Shown here: piece after piece, positions 28,493 to 37,709 of the stretch
How positions within the stretch are numbered: the stretch's first letter is position 1
Layout: each line of letters starts with the position of its first letter
DNA from: Brevibacterium picturae
GTDB lineage: Bacteria; Actinomycetota; Actinomycetes; Actinomycetales; Brevibacteriaceae
Reading direction: 5' to 3'
Length of the DNA: 64,000 nt
NCBI RefSeq assembly: GCF_900105045.1
Contig: NZ_LT629739.1
Location: forward strand, 1 to 64,000
Position numbers and translations under genes: made by a program
Notes under the pieces: model-generated
Seen by the model: the letters and a program-made list of their open reading frames with translations, nothing else
Told to the model about the DNA's origin: nothing
The model's database searches: none

Positions 28493-29785
28493 TCAGGCTG
28501 ACTTCTTCGACGTCCGTGACTGTTCGCGCGGCACCAGCGTGGGGGCCACATTCTTCTCCACGACATCCTTGGTCACGACCACCTCGGCGATGTCCTCCCG
28601 GGAGGGAACATCGAACATGACCGACTGCAGGACCTCTTCCAGGATGGACCGCAGTCCCCGTGCCCCGGTCCCCCGCAGCAACGCGAGGTCCGAGATCGCC
28701 TCGAGCGCATCGGTCTCGAACTTGAGTTCGACGTTGTCGAACTCAAACATGCGCTGGTACTGCTTGATCAAGGCGTTCTTCGGTTCGGTGAGAATCGAGA
28801 TCAGTGCCGCACGATCGAGCGTGGACACTGTGGCCAGAACCGGAACACGTCCGATGAACTCCGGGATGAGTCCGAACTTCAGGAGATCTTCGGGGAGGAT
28901 ATCGGCGTAGAGATCCTCTTCGTCGTTCTTCGACTGCAGGAGTGCTCCGAACCCGATGCCGTGTTTGCCCTTGCGCCCAGCGACGATCTCTTCCATACCG
29001 GCAAAGGCACCGGCGACGATGAAGAGCACATTCGTGGTATCGATCTGCAGGAAGTCCTGGTGTGGATGTTTGCGGCCGCCCTGCGGCGGGACGGAGGCCT
29101 GGGTTCCCTCGATGATCTTCAGCAGCGCCTGCTGCACGCCTTCGCCGGAGACGTCTCGGGTGATCGAGGGGTTCTCCGACTTCCGTGCGATCTTGTCGAT
29201 CTCGTCGATGTAGATGATGCCGTGTTCGGCCTTCTGGATGTCGAAGTCCGCGGCTTGGATGAGTTTGAGCAGAATGTTCTCGACGTCTTCGCCGACGTAC
29301 CCTGCTTCGGTCAGCGCTGTGGCGTCGGCGACGGCGAAGGGGACATCGAGTCGCTTCGCCAGTGACTGCGCCAGATAGGTCTTTCCAGAACCGGTGGGTC
29401 CCACGAGGAGGATATTGGACTTTGCGATCTCGACCTCGGCATCTTCCGAACCCAGGGTTTTCGTGTCCTCATCACCCTGCAGGGAGCGGATGCGCTTGTA
29501 GTGGTTGTACACGGCAACGGACAGGGCCTTCTTCGCAGGCTCCTGACCAACGACGTATTCCTGCAGGAAGTCGAAGATCTCGCGCGGCTTGGGCAGTTCG
29601 ATCTCGGCATGCTCGGCGGTGCCTTCGCTGAGTTCCTCTTCGATGATCTCGTTGCACAGACCGATGCATTCATCGCAGATGTAGACCCCAGGTCCGGCGA
29701 TGAGTTTCCGCACCTGCTTCTGTGATTTCCCACAGAAGTTACATTTGAGCAGGTCTGCTCCGTCCGCACTGCGAGCCACTGTCAC
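28493..29785 (-). CDS. clpX: ATP-dependent Clp protease ATP-binding subunit ClpX
   Basis: AAA+ unfoldase that feeds substrates to ClpP. The 430-residue protein has the N-terminal zinc domain with C15, C18, C37, C40, Walker A GPTGSGKT (about 130), Walker [11 protein letters not shown] (about 195) and sensor/GARGLR near the C-terminus. GTG 29785. It follows clpP2 on the same strand but is separated by 248 bp containing a terminator, so it is likely transcribed from its own promoter. Confidence 0.97.
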   Translation of the reverse strand: MTVARSADGADLLKCNFCGKSQKQVRKLIAGPGVYICDECIGLCNEIIEEELSEGTAEHAEIELPKPREIFDFLQEYVVGQEPAKKALSVAVYNHYKRIRSLQGDEDTKTLGSEDAEVEIAKSNILLVGPTGSGKTYLAQSLAKRLDVPFAVADATALTEAGYVGEDVENILLKLIQAADFDIQKAEHGIIYIDEIDKIARKSENPSITRDVSGEGVQQALLKIIEGTQASVPPQGGRKHPHQDFLQIDTTNVLFIVAGAFAGMEEIVAGRKGKHGIGFGALLQSKNDEEDLYADILPEDLLKFGLIPEFIGRVPVLATVSTLDRAALISILTEPKNALIKQYQRMFEFDNVELKFETDALEAISDLALLRGTGARGLRSILEEVLQSVMFDVPSREDIAEVVVTKDVVEKNVAPTLVPREQSRTSKKSA

Positions 29786-29980
29786 AACCTTCCGCCAGGG
29801 CGCCTGGCCCCAACTCTACCGCTCGTGTTTCCTGTACCTCAATAGCTTCCCATACGAGACTGACATGACCGGCCAGAAACGTCATTCGGTGTGTCGGAGA
29901 ACGCGATCACACCCAAGCTCTCGGGAAGGCCCAAACTACTCGGCGCCGCACTCGGTGGCAACTTCGCAGCCTGGACCGCT

Positions 29981-30018
29981 TCGGGCCCGGACAGCGTTCT
30001 TCACCTGTCCGGGCCCGA
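29981..30018 (-). terminator. Terminator after clpP2
   Basis: A perfect 14-bp GC-rich stem TCGGGCCCGGACAG with its complement, 16 bp after the clpP2 stop. The remaining clpP2-clpX gap (29786-29980) shows no gene; it should hold the clpX promoter. Confidence 0.7.
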
Positions 30019-30033
30019 CGATGGTCGTGTGTC

Positions 30034-30684
30034 TCAGACCGTCTTGCGAGAAGTCAGCACCTGATCGACAAGGCCGTAGTCCTTCGCCTGTTCGGCGGTG
30101 AGGAAGAGATCACGTTCGATGTCGTTGGAGACCTGCTCCGGAGACTTGTTGGAGTGCCCCGACAGAGTCGTCTCCAACCACTGGCGCATCCGGAAGACCT
30201 CCGCGGCCTGGATCTCGATGTCCGAAGCCTGTCCCTGGCCCTGGCCCTCCATTGCGGGCTGGTGGATGAGGACGCGGGCGTTGGGCAGAGCCAAACGCTT
30301 GCCTGGGGTGCCGGCCGCGAGCAGAACAGCGGCGGCCGAGGCGGCCTGGCCGAGGCAGACCGTCTGGATCTCCGGCTTGATGTACTGCATCGTGTCGTAG
30401 ATGGCCGTCATGGCAGTGAACGAGCCACCGGGTGAGTTGATGTAGAGCGTGATGTCGCGGTCCGGGTCCTGCGACTCGAGGACCAGCAGCTGGGCCATCA
30501 CGTCGTCGGCACTCGTGTCGTCAACCTGGACACCCAGGAAGATGACGCGATCGTCGAAGAGCTTCGTGTAGGGATCCTGGCGCTTGAAGCCGTAGGGAGT
30601 CCGCTCTTCGAACTGGGGCATGACATAGCGGGACTGCGGCATGTTGCCGGCAGTGGACCCAGGCATAAAGTTCATTGAATTCAT
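30034..30684 (-). CDS. clpP2: ATP-dependent Clp protease proteolytic subunit 2
   Basis: One half of the actinobacterial ClpP1P2 hetero-tetradecamer. The 216-residue protein has the catalytic triad S116 (GQAASAAAV), H141 (VLIHQPA) and D192 (ERDLFL). The N-terminal extension with many Met/Ser is processed in relatives. Its ATG lies 17 bp after the clpP1 stop, so the two are co-transcribed. Which paralogue is called 1 or 2 follows the mycobacterial gene order. Confidence 0.95.
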   Translation of the reverse strand: MNSMNFMPGSTAGNMPQSRYVMPQFEERTPYGFKRQDPYTKLFDDRVIFLGVQVDDTSADDVMAQLLVLESQDPDRDITLYINSPGGSFTAMTAIYDTMQYIKPEIQTVCLGQAASAAAVLLAAGTPGKRLALPNARVLIHQPAMEGQGQGQASDIEIQAAEVFRMRQWLETTLSGHSNKSPEQVSNDIERDLFLTAEQAKDYGLVDQVLTSRKTV

Positions 30685-30701
30685 TCTTCCTTGACTCCCA
30701 C

Positions 30702-31313
<612 letters not shown>

Positions 31314-31395
31314 GTTTCACTCCTGTTGGTCTTTGGTTGGCTTGATATGGACTCTAACTGCTCATTGGTCGAATTTAGTCCGGCGGATCGCCTGT

Positions 31396-31413
31396 GTTCG
31401 CCATCAGCGTGAT
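31396..31413 (-). promoter_or_regulatory. ClgR operator before clpP1P2
   Basis: The minus strand reads ATCACGCTGATGGCGAAC, which fits every position of the published ClgR consensus WNNWCGCYNANRGCGWWS. A TAAATT -10-like box lies between it and clpP1. ClgR activates clpP1P2 and clpC in actinobacteria. The clgR gene is not in this window. Confidence 0.7.
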
Positions 31414-31502
31414 CGTTCATCCGATTCACCCGCGTCTCTAGGGAGTGAACGGGGTCGTTGAACCCTGAGCACCCAGGTGCGGGCTGCAGAATCAACGCAA
31501 AA

Positions 31503-31532
31503 CGGTGGGCACGGAATATTCCGTGCCCACCG
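31503..31532 (-). terminator. Terminator after trigger factor gene
   Basis: A perfect 30-bp palindrome (arms CGGTGGGCACGGAAT) followed on the minus strand by TTTTGCGTTGATT; a clear intrinsic terminator 34 bp after the tig stop. Confidence 0.85.
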
Positions 31533-31566
31533 CTCACTGATTTCTCACCGCCGAGGCGGACCGAGG

Positions 31567-32949
31567 TCAGTTCGCTTTGTCGCCTTCGGTCACTGCATCG
31601 GGTTCGATGACGTCCTCAGAGTCGTCATCGCCCTCGGCCGACTCGTCAGATCCTTCGGCTGCTTCGTCTTCAGGTGGGGAGGTGAACTCCTCCATGTCGA
31701 CGACATTGCCTTCGGTGTCCTTGACGACGGCTCCGGCGAGGGCGGCGGCCAGCGCCTTGCGGCGCGTGACCTCTCCGACCAGTGCGTTGACCTGTCCGGA
31801 GCTGTCGAGCATCTCCGCGAACTCGTTCGGGTTCATGCCGTACTGCTGTGAAGCGGAGATGAGGTATTCGATGAGCTCGGGCTGAGTCACCTCGACCTCT
31901 TCGGCTTCGGCGATCGCGTCGAGGATGAACTGGGTGCGCAGGTTGCGCTCGGTCTCCTCGGTGACCTCCTTGCGGTGCTCATCGTCGTCCAGGCGGCTCT
32001 CCGACTCGAGGTGACGCTCGACCTCGTCGGTGACGACCTTTTCAGGTACCGGCACTTCGAGAGTCTCGATCAGGGATTCGAGGACCTTGTCGCGTGCCTG
32101 CGCACCCTGGTCGGTCTCCTTCTGCTTGGCAGCCTGCTCACGCAGATCCGCACGCAGTTCATCAATGGTGTCGAATTCGCTGGCCAGCTGGGCGAAGTCA
32201 TCATCGGCTTCTGGCAGTTCACGAACCTTGACGGCGCTGAGGGTGATCGACACTGTGCCGGTCTCACCGGCGTGCTCTCCACCTGCGAAGGTGGTTTCGA
32301 AGGTGGTGGTCTCGTCAGCCGACAGGCCGTCGAGAGCCTCGTCCATGCCATCGAGCATGGTTCCGGCACCGACCTGGTAGGAGATGTCGGACGCGGTGTC
32401 GATCTCTTCACCGTCGATGGTGGCAACGAGATCGAGGGTGACGAAGTCGTCCTTGGACGCGGGACGGTCCACCGAGCTCAGGGTTCCGAAGCGGGTACGC
32501 AGCTGCTCGAGTTCGGCATCCACGTCTTCCTCGGTGACCTCGATCGGGTCAACCTCGACATTGATGGTGTCGTAAGCGGGCAATGTGATCTCGGGCCGCA
32601 CATCAACGTCGACCGTGAAGGTCAGGTCGCCGTCTTCGGTTCCGTCGAGACCGGGAACCTCAGAGATCTCTACCTCGGGCTGGCCCATCGGCTTGAGATC
32701 GTGCTCTTCGACAGACTCGCGGTAGAACCCGTCAAGACCGTTGTTGATGGCCTCCTGGATCACTGCAGGTCGACCGACGCGCTGATCGATGATGCGCGCA
32801 GGGACCTTGCCCTGGCGGAAGCCGGGGATGGTGACCTGGCCACCGATGGTCTTGTATGCCTCGTCGATGCTCGGCTTGAGTTCGGCGTATGGGACATCCA
32901 CGCTGATCTTGACCCGCGTGGGGTCGAGTTGCTCGACGGAGCTCTTCAC
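31567..32949 (-). CDS. tig: Trigger factor
   Basis: Ribosome-bound chaperone and peptidyl-prolyl isomerase. The 460-residue protein has the N-terminal ribosome-binding domain with GFRQGKVPARII (signature), the FKBP domain (about 160-245) and the helical C-terminal chaperone domain. It ends with an acidic Glu/Asp/Ser tail of about 45 residues. I chose GTG 32949 behind GAAAGGTC; a TTG five codons upstream overlaps that site. Upstream of clpP1P2 with its own terminator. Confidence 0.94.
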   Translation of the reverse strand: MKSSVEQLDPTRVKISVDVPYAELKPSIDEAYKTIGGQVTIPGFRQGKVPARIIDQRVGRPAVIQEAINNGLDGFYRESVEEHDLKPMGQPEVEISEVPGLDGTEDGDLTFTVDVDVRPEITLPAYDTINVEVDPIEVTEEDVDAELEQLRTRFGTLSSVDRPASKDDFVTLDLVATIDGEEIDTASDISYQVGAGTMLDGMDEALDGLSADETTTFETTFAGGEHAGETGTVSITLSAVKVRELPEADDDFAQLASEFDTIDELRADLREQAAKQKETDQGAQARDKVLESLIETLEVPVPEKVVTDEVERHLESESRLDDDEHRKEVTEETERNLRTQFILDAIAEAEEVEVTQPELIEYLISASQQYGMNPNEFAEMLDSSGQVNALVGEVTRRKALAAALAGAVVKDTEGNVVDMEEFTSPPEDEAAEGSDESAEGDDDSEDVIEPDAVTEGDKAN

Positions 32950-33289
32950 AGTGTGACCTTTCAATTTCGACAGTCATGCATATTCGGTCATCTGGTGACC
33001 TGGAGGGAGCGAAAGTCCACGATGAGATCGCGCACGTCCGCAAGACGCAGTCACCCATATTACGCGAAAGACGCAAGAAAACACGAAACAGAGGGGCCGC
33101 CGCCGCGCAAGAGTTCGCGAGGAGCGCAATCATTGCTGGTCGTGGTGGAAGCCATCCAACTGGATGCTGTCGGGCTCGCTGGATCGAACCTCCGCGCCGG
33201 CATTGTCGTTGGCCCTCGATAATTGAAACCGTAATCCCAGGAGCCTTCTTGCCGCTAACCCGGAGCAAGCGGGATCGTGAACCAAAAAA

Positions 33290-33315
33290 CCGGCCGGACC
33301 ATCTGGTCCGACCGG
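33290..33315 (-). terminator. Terminator after tRNA-Gly
   Basis: Minus-strand stem CGGTCGGACC / GGTCCGGCCG (one wobble) with a 4-nt loop, followed by TTTTTT. A textbook intrinsic terminator. The stretch 32950-33289 between it and tig shows no gene; it should hold the tig promoter. Confidence 0.85.
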
Positions 33316-33322
33316 TAAGCGG

Positions 33323-33393
33323 AGGGGATGACGGGAATCGAACCCGCACCATCAGTTTGGAAGACTGAGGCTCTACCATTGAGCTACATCCCC
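33323..33393 (-). tRNA. tRNA-Gly (TCC)
   Basis: 71 nt on the minus strand. Acceptor GGGGATG / CATCCCC, D-arm TAGCTCAATGGTAGAGC, anticodon loop CTTCCAA (TCC) and T-arm GGGTTCGATTCCC. Discriminator T. The CCA is not fully encoded. Confidence 0.97.
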
Positions 33394-33571
33394 GTGTTGC
33401 GTAAACGACTATAGTCGACATTCGCACCCGCCGCCAAATCGACTGAAGATGACCCGCGTCACACCCTCCGGTGAGGTCAGCGCCGACGGTTGTGAGCTGC
33501 ATCCCATTCGGGAATACGGACCGAATCGATGTGCATCTCAGGCCGTGCATGTGGTTAGATTGTCTTCGTCG

Positions 33572-33645
33572 CGGGATGTGGCGCAGCTTGGTAGCGCATC
33601 TGTTTTGGGAACAGAGGGTCGCAGGTTCAAATCCTGTCATCCCGA
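33572..33645 (+). tRNA. tRNA-Pro (TGG)
   Basis: 74 nt. Acceptor CGGGATG / CATCCCG, anticodon loop TTTGGGA (TGG), T-arm AGGTTCAAATCCT, discriminator A; no encoded CCA. Divergent from tRNA-Gly. TTAGAT upstream (about 33555) is a plausible -10. Confidence 0.97.
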
Positions 33646-33653
33646 CACTTGTG

Positions 33654-33684
33654 AAGCCGCTGGGACTGAATGTCCGGGCGGCTT
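33654..33684 (+). terminator. Terminator after tRNA-Pro
   Basis: Stem AAGCCGC / GCGGCTT with an inner GGAC/GTCC pairing, followed by TCTTCAT. Confidence 0.6.
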
Positions 33685-33831
33685 TCTTCATATTCACGAC
33701 TCACCACGTCCCCATATCCGGGTGAACGAGAGTTTGGCGGGTTAGCGGGTTAGGGGCAGGCGTGTGTGTATACGGCCGGCGGCTCGGAGTCGGGTGATCC
33801 TGGTCAGACGTGCAAGTCGGGCGTGCAATGC

Positions 33832-33894
33832 GATTGTGCGGGAACAGAAGTTCGACCCAAGGCGCAGAAATCGACTTTCTCTTCCCGCACAATC
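33832..33894. repeat. 24-bp imperfect inverted repeat in an intergenic region
   Basis: 33832-33855 and 33871-33894 are complementary at 21 of 24 positions, starting with the perfect 13-mer GATTGTGCGGGAA / TTCCCGCACAATC, around a 15-nt loop. It sits in the 430-bp gap between tRNA-Pro and the sugar dehydrogenase gene, where I see no gene. It has no T-run. It might be an operator, a stable RNA structure or a relic of a small element. Confidence 0.5.
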
Positions 33895-34073
33895 AGGGCT
33901 ATGACCCCGACCCTTCCGGGAACGACCAGAACGAGGGCCAGCGGCAAGAATCTGCGCACCCCGCGAGCCCCGTTCGCTCATATTTATGCCGCCGACCCAC
34001 ATTTTCCGTCTGTCCGGGGGACAATGGAAGGCCAGCCTCTGACGAACTGGTGAGGCCGAAAGGTGCGCCGCCG

Positions 34074-35261
34074 ATGACGCTTCGAGACCACGACACCCGA
34101 CTCCGAGACCACGACACCCCACTCCGACATGCTGCGGTCGCGGTCGCCCTGGCGCTGGCCCTCAGCGGTTGCAGCACCGATGCCGCCGATCCGCCCTCGG
34201 CAAGCCAGTCCGATCCCGCTTCCCAGAACAGCAACGCGTCCGGTGCCGAAACCAACCCCGGTGCCGAAACCGAACCCAGTGGTGAACCGGAGGTCGTGGC
34301 GCAGAATCTGGAGGCCCCCTGGTCGGTGGCCTTCTACGAAGACACTGCACTGGTGAGTGAACGAGACTCCGGGCGCATCCTCGAACTCAACGAAGAGCAG
34401 CCAGGGCAGGTCCGAGAGGTCACCACGGTTGCAGGTGTCTCCGCCTCGGGCGAGGGCGGCCTCCTGGGTCTCAGCGTCCGCGACGACAGTCTCTACGCAT
34501 ACTTCACTGCCGAATCTGATAATCGGATCCAGCGATTCCCACTCACGAAGGGTTCTGCCGGGGTCGAACTCGGCTCGCCGGAAACCATAGTCGACGGGAT
34601 CGCCAAGGCTGGATTCCACAACGGTGGCCGACTGGCTTTCGGCCCGGACGGGATGCTCTATGCCACGGTCGGCGACGCCGGCGACCAGAGTGCCGCACAG
34701 GATCGTCAGTCGCTCTCGGGTTCGATCCTGCGGATGAAGCCTGATGGCAGCGTACCCGAGGACAATCCGTTCGACGATTCCCTCGTCTACTCCTATGGGC
34801 ATCGCAATCCGCAGGGATTGGCCTGGGGCGAGGACGACACGATGTATGCCAGCGAGTTCGGCCAGGACACCTGGGATGAGCTCAACATCATCGAGGCCGG
34901 CGGCAACTACGGTTGGCCCGAGGTCGAAGGGATCTCCGAGGATGGCGCCGACGGGGATGACTTCATCGACCCGGTGCAGCAGTGGAGTCCCGACCAGGCC
35001 AGCCCGAGCGGAATCACCGTCACGGACGACACGATATTCATCGCCAATCTGCGAGGAGAGGTGCTGCGGACCGTGCCCTTAGCAGATGTCGCCAAGGCCG
35101 ATGTTGCCTACACCGGAGAGTTCGGTCGCCTGCGTGATGTGGTCACGACTCCGAGTGGCGAGGTATGGATGCTGACGAACAACACGGACGGGCGCGGCGA
35201 TCCGGCCGGCAGCGACGACCGGATCCTCCGCATTCCCTCTGATATCAGCGCCGACGAGTGA
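34074..35261 (+). CDS. PQQ-dependent sugar dehydrogenase family lipoprotein
   Basis: A 395-residue secreted lipoprotein. The lipobox LALSGC has C33 as lipidation site, followed by a Ser/Glu/Pro-rich linker (about 34-75). The beta-propeller of the glucose/sorbosone dehydrogenase family follows: LEAPWSVAFYED, GEGGLLGLSV, HNGGRLAFGPDGMLYATVGD and YGHRNPQGLAW. It is predicted to oxidise a sugar outside the membrane, with PQQ or a similar cofactor. The signal peptide n-region carries a tandem repeat RDHDTRL/RDHDTPL. The stop is 2 bp from the converging ADH stop. Confidence 0.85.
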   Translation: MTLRDHDTRLRDHDTPLRHAAVAVALALALSGCSTDAADPPSASQSDPASQNSNASGAETNPGAETEPSGEPEVVAQNLEAPWSVAFYEDTALVSERDSGRILELNEEQPGQVREVTTVAGVSASGEGGLLGLSVRDDSLYAYFTAESDNRIQRFPLTKGSAGVELGSPETIVDGIAKAGFHNGGRLAFGPDGMLYATVGDAGDQSAAQDRQSLSGSILRMKPDGSVPEDNPFDDSLVYSYGHRNPQGLAWGEDDTMYASEFGQDTWDELNIIEAGGNYGWPEVEGISEDGADGDDFIDPVQQWSPDQASPSGITVTDDTIFIANLRGEVLRTVPLADVAKADVAYTGEFGRLRDVVTTPSGEVWMLTNNTDGRGDPAGSDDRILRIPSDISADE

Positions 35262-35263
35262 CC

Positions 35264-36376
35264 TCAGCGCTGGAAGTCGATGACCTGCCGCACGACGGTT
35301 CCGTCTGCCAGAGCGTCGAAGGCTGCATTGATGTCATCGAGGCCGATGGTGTCCGAAACCAGTTCCTCGACCGGCAGCTTACCCTGACGCCAAAGGTCGG
35401 CGTAGACGGGAATATCACGGCTGGGCACCGCCGAACCCAGATACGAGCCGAGGACTGTGCGTGCTTCGGCCGTGAGCGTGACCGGGGTGATGTGTGATTG
35501 CGCGTCCGGTGCCGGCAGCCCCACGGTGACGGTCTTCCCACCGACTGCGGTCGCAGAGAACGCGGTCTCGAAGGCGCGTGGATGACCCACGCATTCGATG
35601 ACGATCGGTGCCCGCCGCTGCCCCAGCTGTTCAGGCGTGTAGACCTCGGCCGCACCCAGTTCCTGTGCCCGGACCAGTTTGTCAGGATTCGCGTCGACGC
35701 CGATGACTCCCGCCGTCTCGATGGACAGCGCCGTGATCAGAGCGGCCATGCCGACTCCGCCCAAGCCCACGATCATGATTTCGTCCTCGGGCCCCGGAAC
35801 TCCCGCGTTGAGGACCGCTCCCCCGCCTGTGAGCACCGCGCAGCCGAGCACGGCCGCGATCGACGCAGGAACGTCGGAAGCCACCGGAACGACCGAGGCG
35901 CGATTGAGCACAGCATGAGAAGCGAAGACCGACGCGCCGAGGTGGTGGAGCACCTCGGCGTCCGTGCTGTCGTGGAGTCGGACCTTGTGTCCGTCGAACG
36001 GCAGCGTACCGGCACCGTTCGTGGCACTGCCCGGAGTGCAAGGGAGTTTGCCGTCGGTGCGACAGTTCGCACATTCGCCGCAGCGAGGCAGAAACACGGT
36101 GACGACCTGATCGCCGATCTCGAGGTCGTCGACTCCCTCACCGAGCTGTTCGACCACTCCAGCGCCCTCGTGGCCGAGCAGCATCGGCAGGGGTCGCGGA
36201 CGGTTTCCGTCGATCACGGACAGATCGGAGTGGCAGACACCCGCAGCACGCAGCCTGATGAGCACCTCTCCGGGGCCGGGCGCGTCGAGTTCGAGTTCTT
36301 CGATCGACATCGGCTGAGTCTTCGCATAAGGACGCCCGGCACCCTCGTCCCGAAGCACGGCACCACGGATCTTCAC
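35264..36376 (-). CDS. Zinc-dependent alcohol dehydrogenase
   Basis: A 370-residue medium-chain dehydrogenase. Catalytic zinc ligands C48 (GVCHSD) and H69-E70 (GHEGAG), structural zinc cysteines C99, C102, C105 and C113, and the NAD loop GLGGVGMAA are all present. It resembles the class III-like/aryl alcohol group; the substrate is open. I chose GTG 36376 (MKIRGAVLRDEG); the upstream frame lies over rpiB and is not real. It follows rpiB by 16 bp. Confidence 0.9.
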   Translation of the reverse strand: MKIRGAVLRDEGAGRPYAKTQPMSIEELELDAPGPGEVLIRLRAAGVCHSDLSVIDGNRPRPLPMLLGHEGAGVVEQLGEGVDDLEIGDQVVTVFLPRCGECANCRTDGKLPCTPGSATNGAGTLPFDGHKVRLHDSTDAEVLHHLGASVFASHAVLNRASVVPVASDVPASIAAVLGCAVLTGGGAVLNAGVPGPEDEIMIVGLGGVGMAALITALSIETAGVIGVDANPDKLVRAQELGAAEVYTPEQLGQRRAPIVIECVGHPRAFETAFSATAVGGKTVTVGLPAPDAQSHITPVTLTAEARTVLGSYLGSAVPSRDIPVYADLWRQGKLPVEELVSDTIGLDDINAAFDALADGTVVRQVIDFQR

Positions 36377-36392
36377 AGCGTCACCGTCGCAG

Positions 36393-36866
36393 TCACAGCG
36401 CCGACGGGCCTTCGGTCTCGTAGGCGTCCATGATTCGGATTCGACGTTCGTGCCGCTCTTCGCCGGAGAAGGGCTCCGCCAGGAAGGCATCGACGATGGC
36501 GATGGACTCAGCTTCGGTGTGCTGCCTGGCTCCCACCGAGACGATCTGGGCGTTGTTGTGGCCGCGTGCGAGCTTGGCGATCTCCGGGTTCCATGCCAGC
36601 GCCGTGCGCGCGCCTCTGACCATGTTCGCAGCGATCTGCTCGCCGTTGCCCGATCCGCCGATGACGACGCCCAGGGCCTCGACGCCCGCAGCCTGGTCAT
36701 CGATGACGGCCTGAGCCGCTGCGATGCAGAATGCGGGATAGTCATCGAGTGCGTCGTATTCGAGCGCGCCGTGGTCGACGACCTCGTGACCCGATTCGCC
36801 GAGGTGGGTCTTGAGAACCTCTTTGAACTCGAATCCTGCGTGGTCGGTGCCGAGATGAACCTTCAT
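36393..36866 (-). CDS. rpiB: Ribose-5-phosphate isomerase B
   Basis: Interconverts ribose-5- and ribulose-5-phosphate. The 157-residue protein starts MKVHLGTDHAGFEFK (family start with D8, H9) and has VVIGGSGNGEQIAAN, the actinobacterial form without the E. coli active-site cysteine, and GHNNAQIVSVGAR. ATG 36866 follows GAAGGAGAG. It lies between the Rv2466c-like gene and the ADH on the same strand; the rpiB/Rv2466c/pepN order matches mycobacteria. Confidence 0.95.
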   Translation of the reverse strand: MKVHLGTDHAGFEFKEVLKTHLGESGHEVVDHGALEYDALDDYPAFCIAAAQAVIDDQAAGVEALGVVIGGSGNGEQIAANMVRGARTALAWNPEIAKLARGHNNAQIVSVGARQHTEAESIAIVDAFLAEPFSGEERHERRIRIMDAYETEGPSAL

Positions 36867-36957
36867 CTGGTCTCTCCTTCGAAGTGTCCGGGCCGAAATG
36901 CCCGGCAATGAGCGAATGGTTTGTGCTGCAGGTGGTGTTGGTGGAGAGTCCAGGGAC

Positions 36958-37563
36958 TCAGTCGAAGATCGGGTCCTGATCGCGCGTGCGTTTGAGTTCG
37001 AAGAATCCTGGTGTCGAGGCGACAGCGAGAACGCCGTCGAAGAGGCGACCCGCGTCCTCTCCTTTCGGGGCCGGAGTGACGACGGGGCCGAAGAAGGCGG
37101 TGCCGCCCACACGGCAGATGGGCGTGCCCACCTCGTCGCCGACAAGGGCCAGAGCCTCATCGTGTGATTCCTGCAACGCAGCGTCGTAGTCATCGCGTTC
37201 GCCGTACTTCATCAGATCAGCAGGCAGACCGACCTCATCCAGGGCCTCGGCGACGGCCTTGTCGAAGTCCTTCTCTCCGCCCGGATGGATCCGAGTGCCG
37301 ATAGCGGTGTACAGGGGTTCGGCAATCTGATCGCCGTGCTCGGCGATGGCGGCGGTGACGATGCGCATCGGTGCGAGGGCGCGGTCCATCAGCTTCCGAT
37401 AGTCGGCCGGGATGTCCTTATCCCGGTTGAGGATGTTCAGGCTCATGACATGGAACTTCACATCGACGTCACGGACCTTGGCGACCTCGAGGCCCCAGCG
37501 CGATGTCATCCACGCCCACGGGCAGGCCGTGTCGAACCACAGGTCAAGTGTCTCTCTGCTCAA
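36958..37563 (-). CDS. DsbA-like oxidoreductase of the Rv2466c (mycothiol-dependent nitroreductase) family
   Basis: A 201-residue thioredoxin-fold protein with a helical insertion. LDLWFDTACPWAWMTSRWGL aligns with the Rv2466c active site, but the second cysteine of CPWC is alanine here (C14-P-W-A17). VGTPICRVGGTAFFGPV is the cis-proline loop and adds a cysteine. Rv2466c reduces substrates with mycothiol through mycoredoxin. A single N-terminal cysteine would still allow a monothiol mechanism. Divergent from pepN, as in mycobacteria. Confidence 0.88.
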   Translation of the reverse strand: MSRETLDLWFDTACPWAWMTSRWGLEVAKVRDVDVKFHVMSLNILNRDKDIPADYRKLMDRALAPMRIVTAAIAEHGDQIAEPLYTAIGTRIHPGGEKDFDKAVAEALDEVGLPADLMKYGERDDYDAALQESHDEALALVGDEVGTPICRVGGTAFFGPVVTPAPKGEDAGRLFDGVLAVASTPGFFELKRTRDQDPIFD

Positions 37564-37709
37564 TTTCGCTCCTTATCAGCGTGTGCGCGGACACTGGAGA
37601 ATCGCCCGCGCCGTCCGAGGCCAATTTATCAAGTCTTGCCGACGAAGAGGAATGCGTCCATGAAAGAATGGCGAAGTACACCCGGACCCGAAGCGGAGGT
37701 CACCTCAAA

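Noticed and set aside
36377..36745. N-terminal extension of the ADH frame over rpiB
   Set aside because: It reads rpiB in a wrong frame. The conserved ADH start is GTG 36376.
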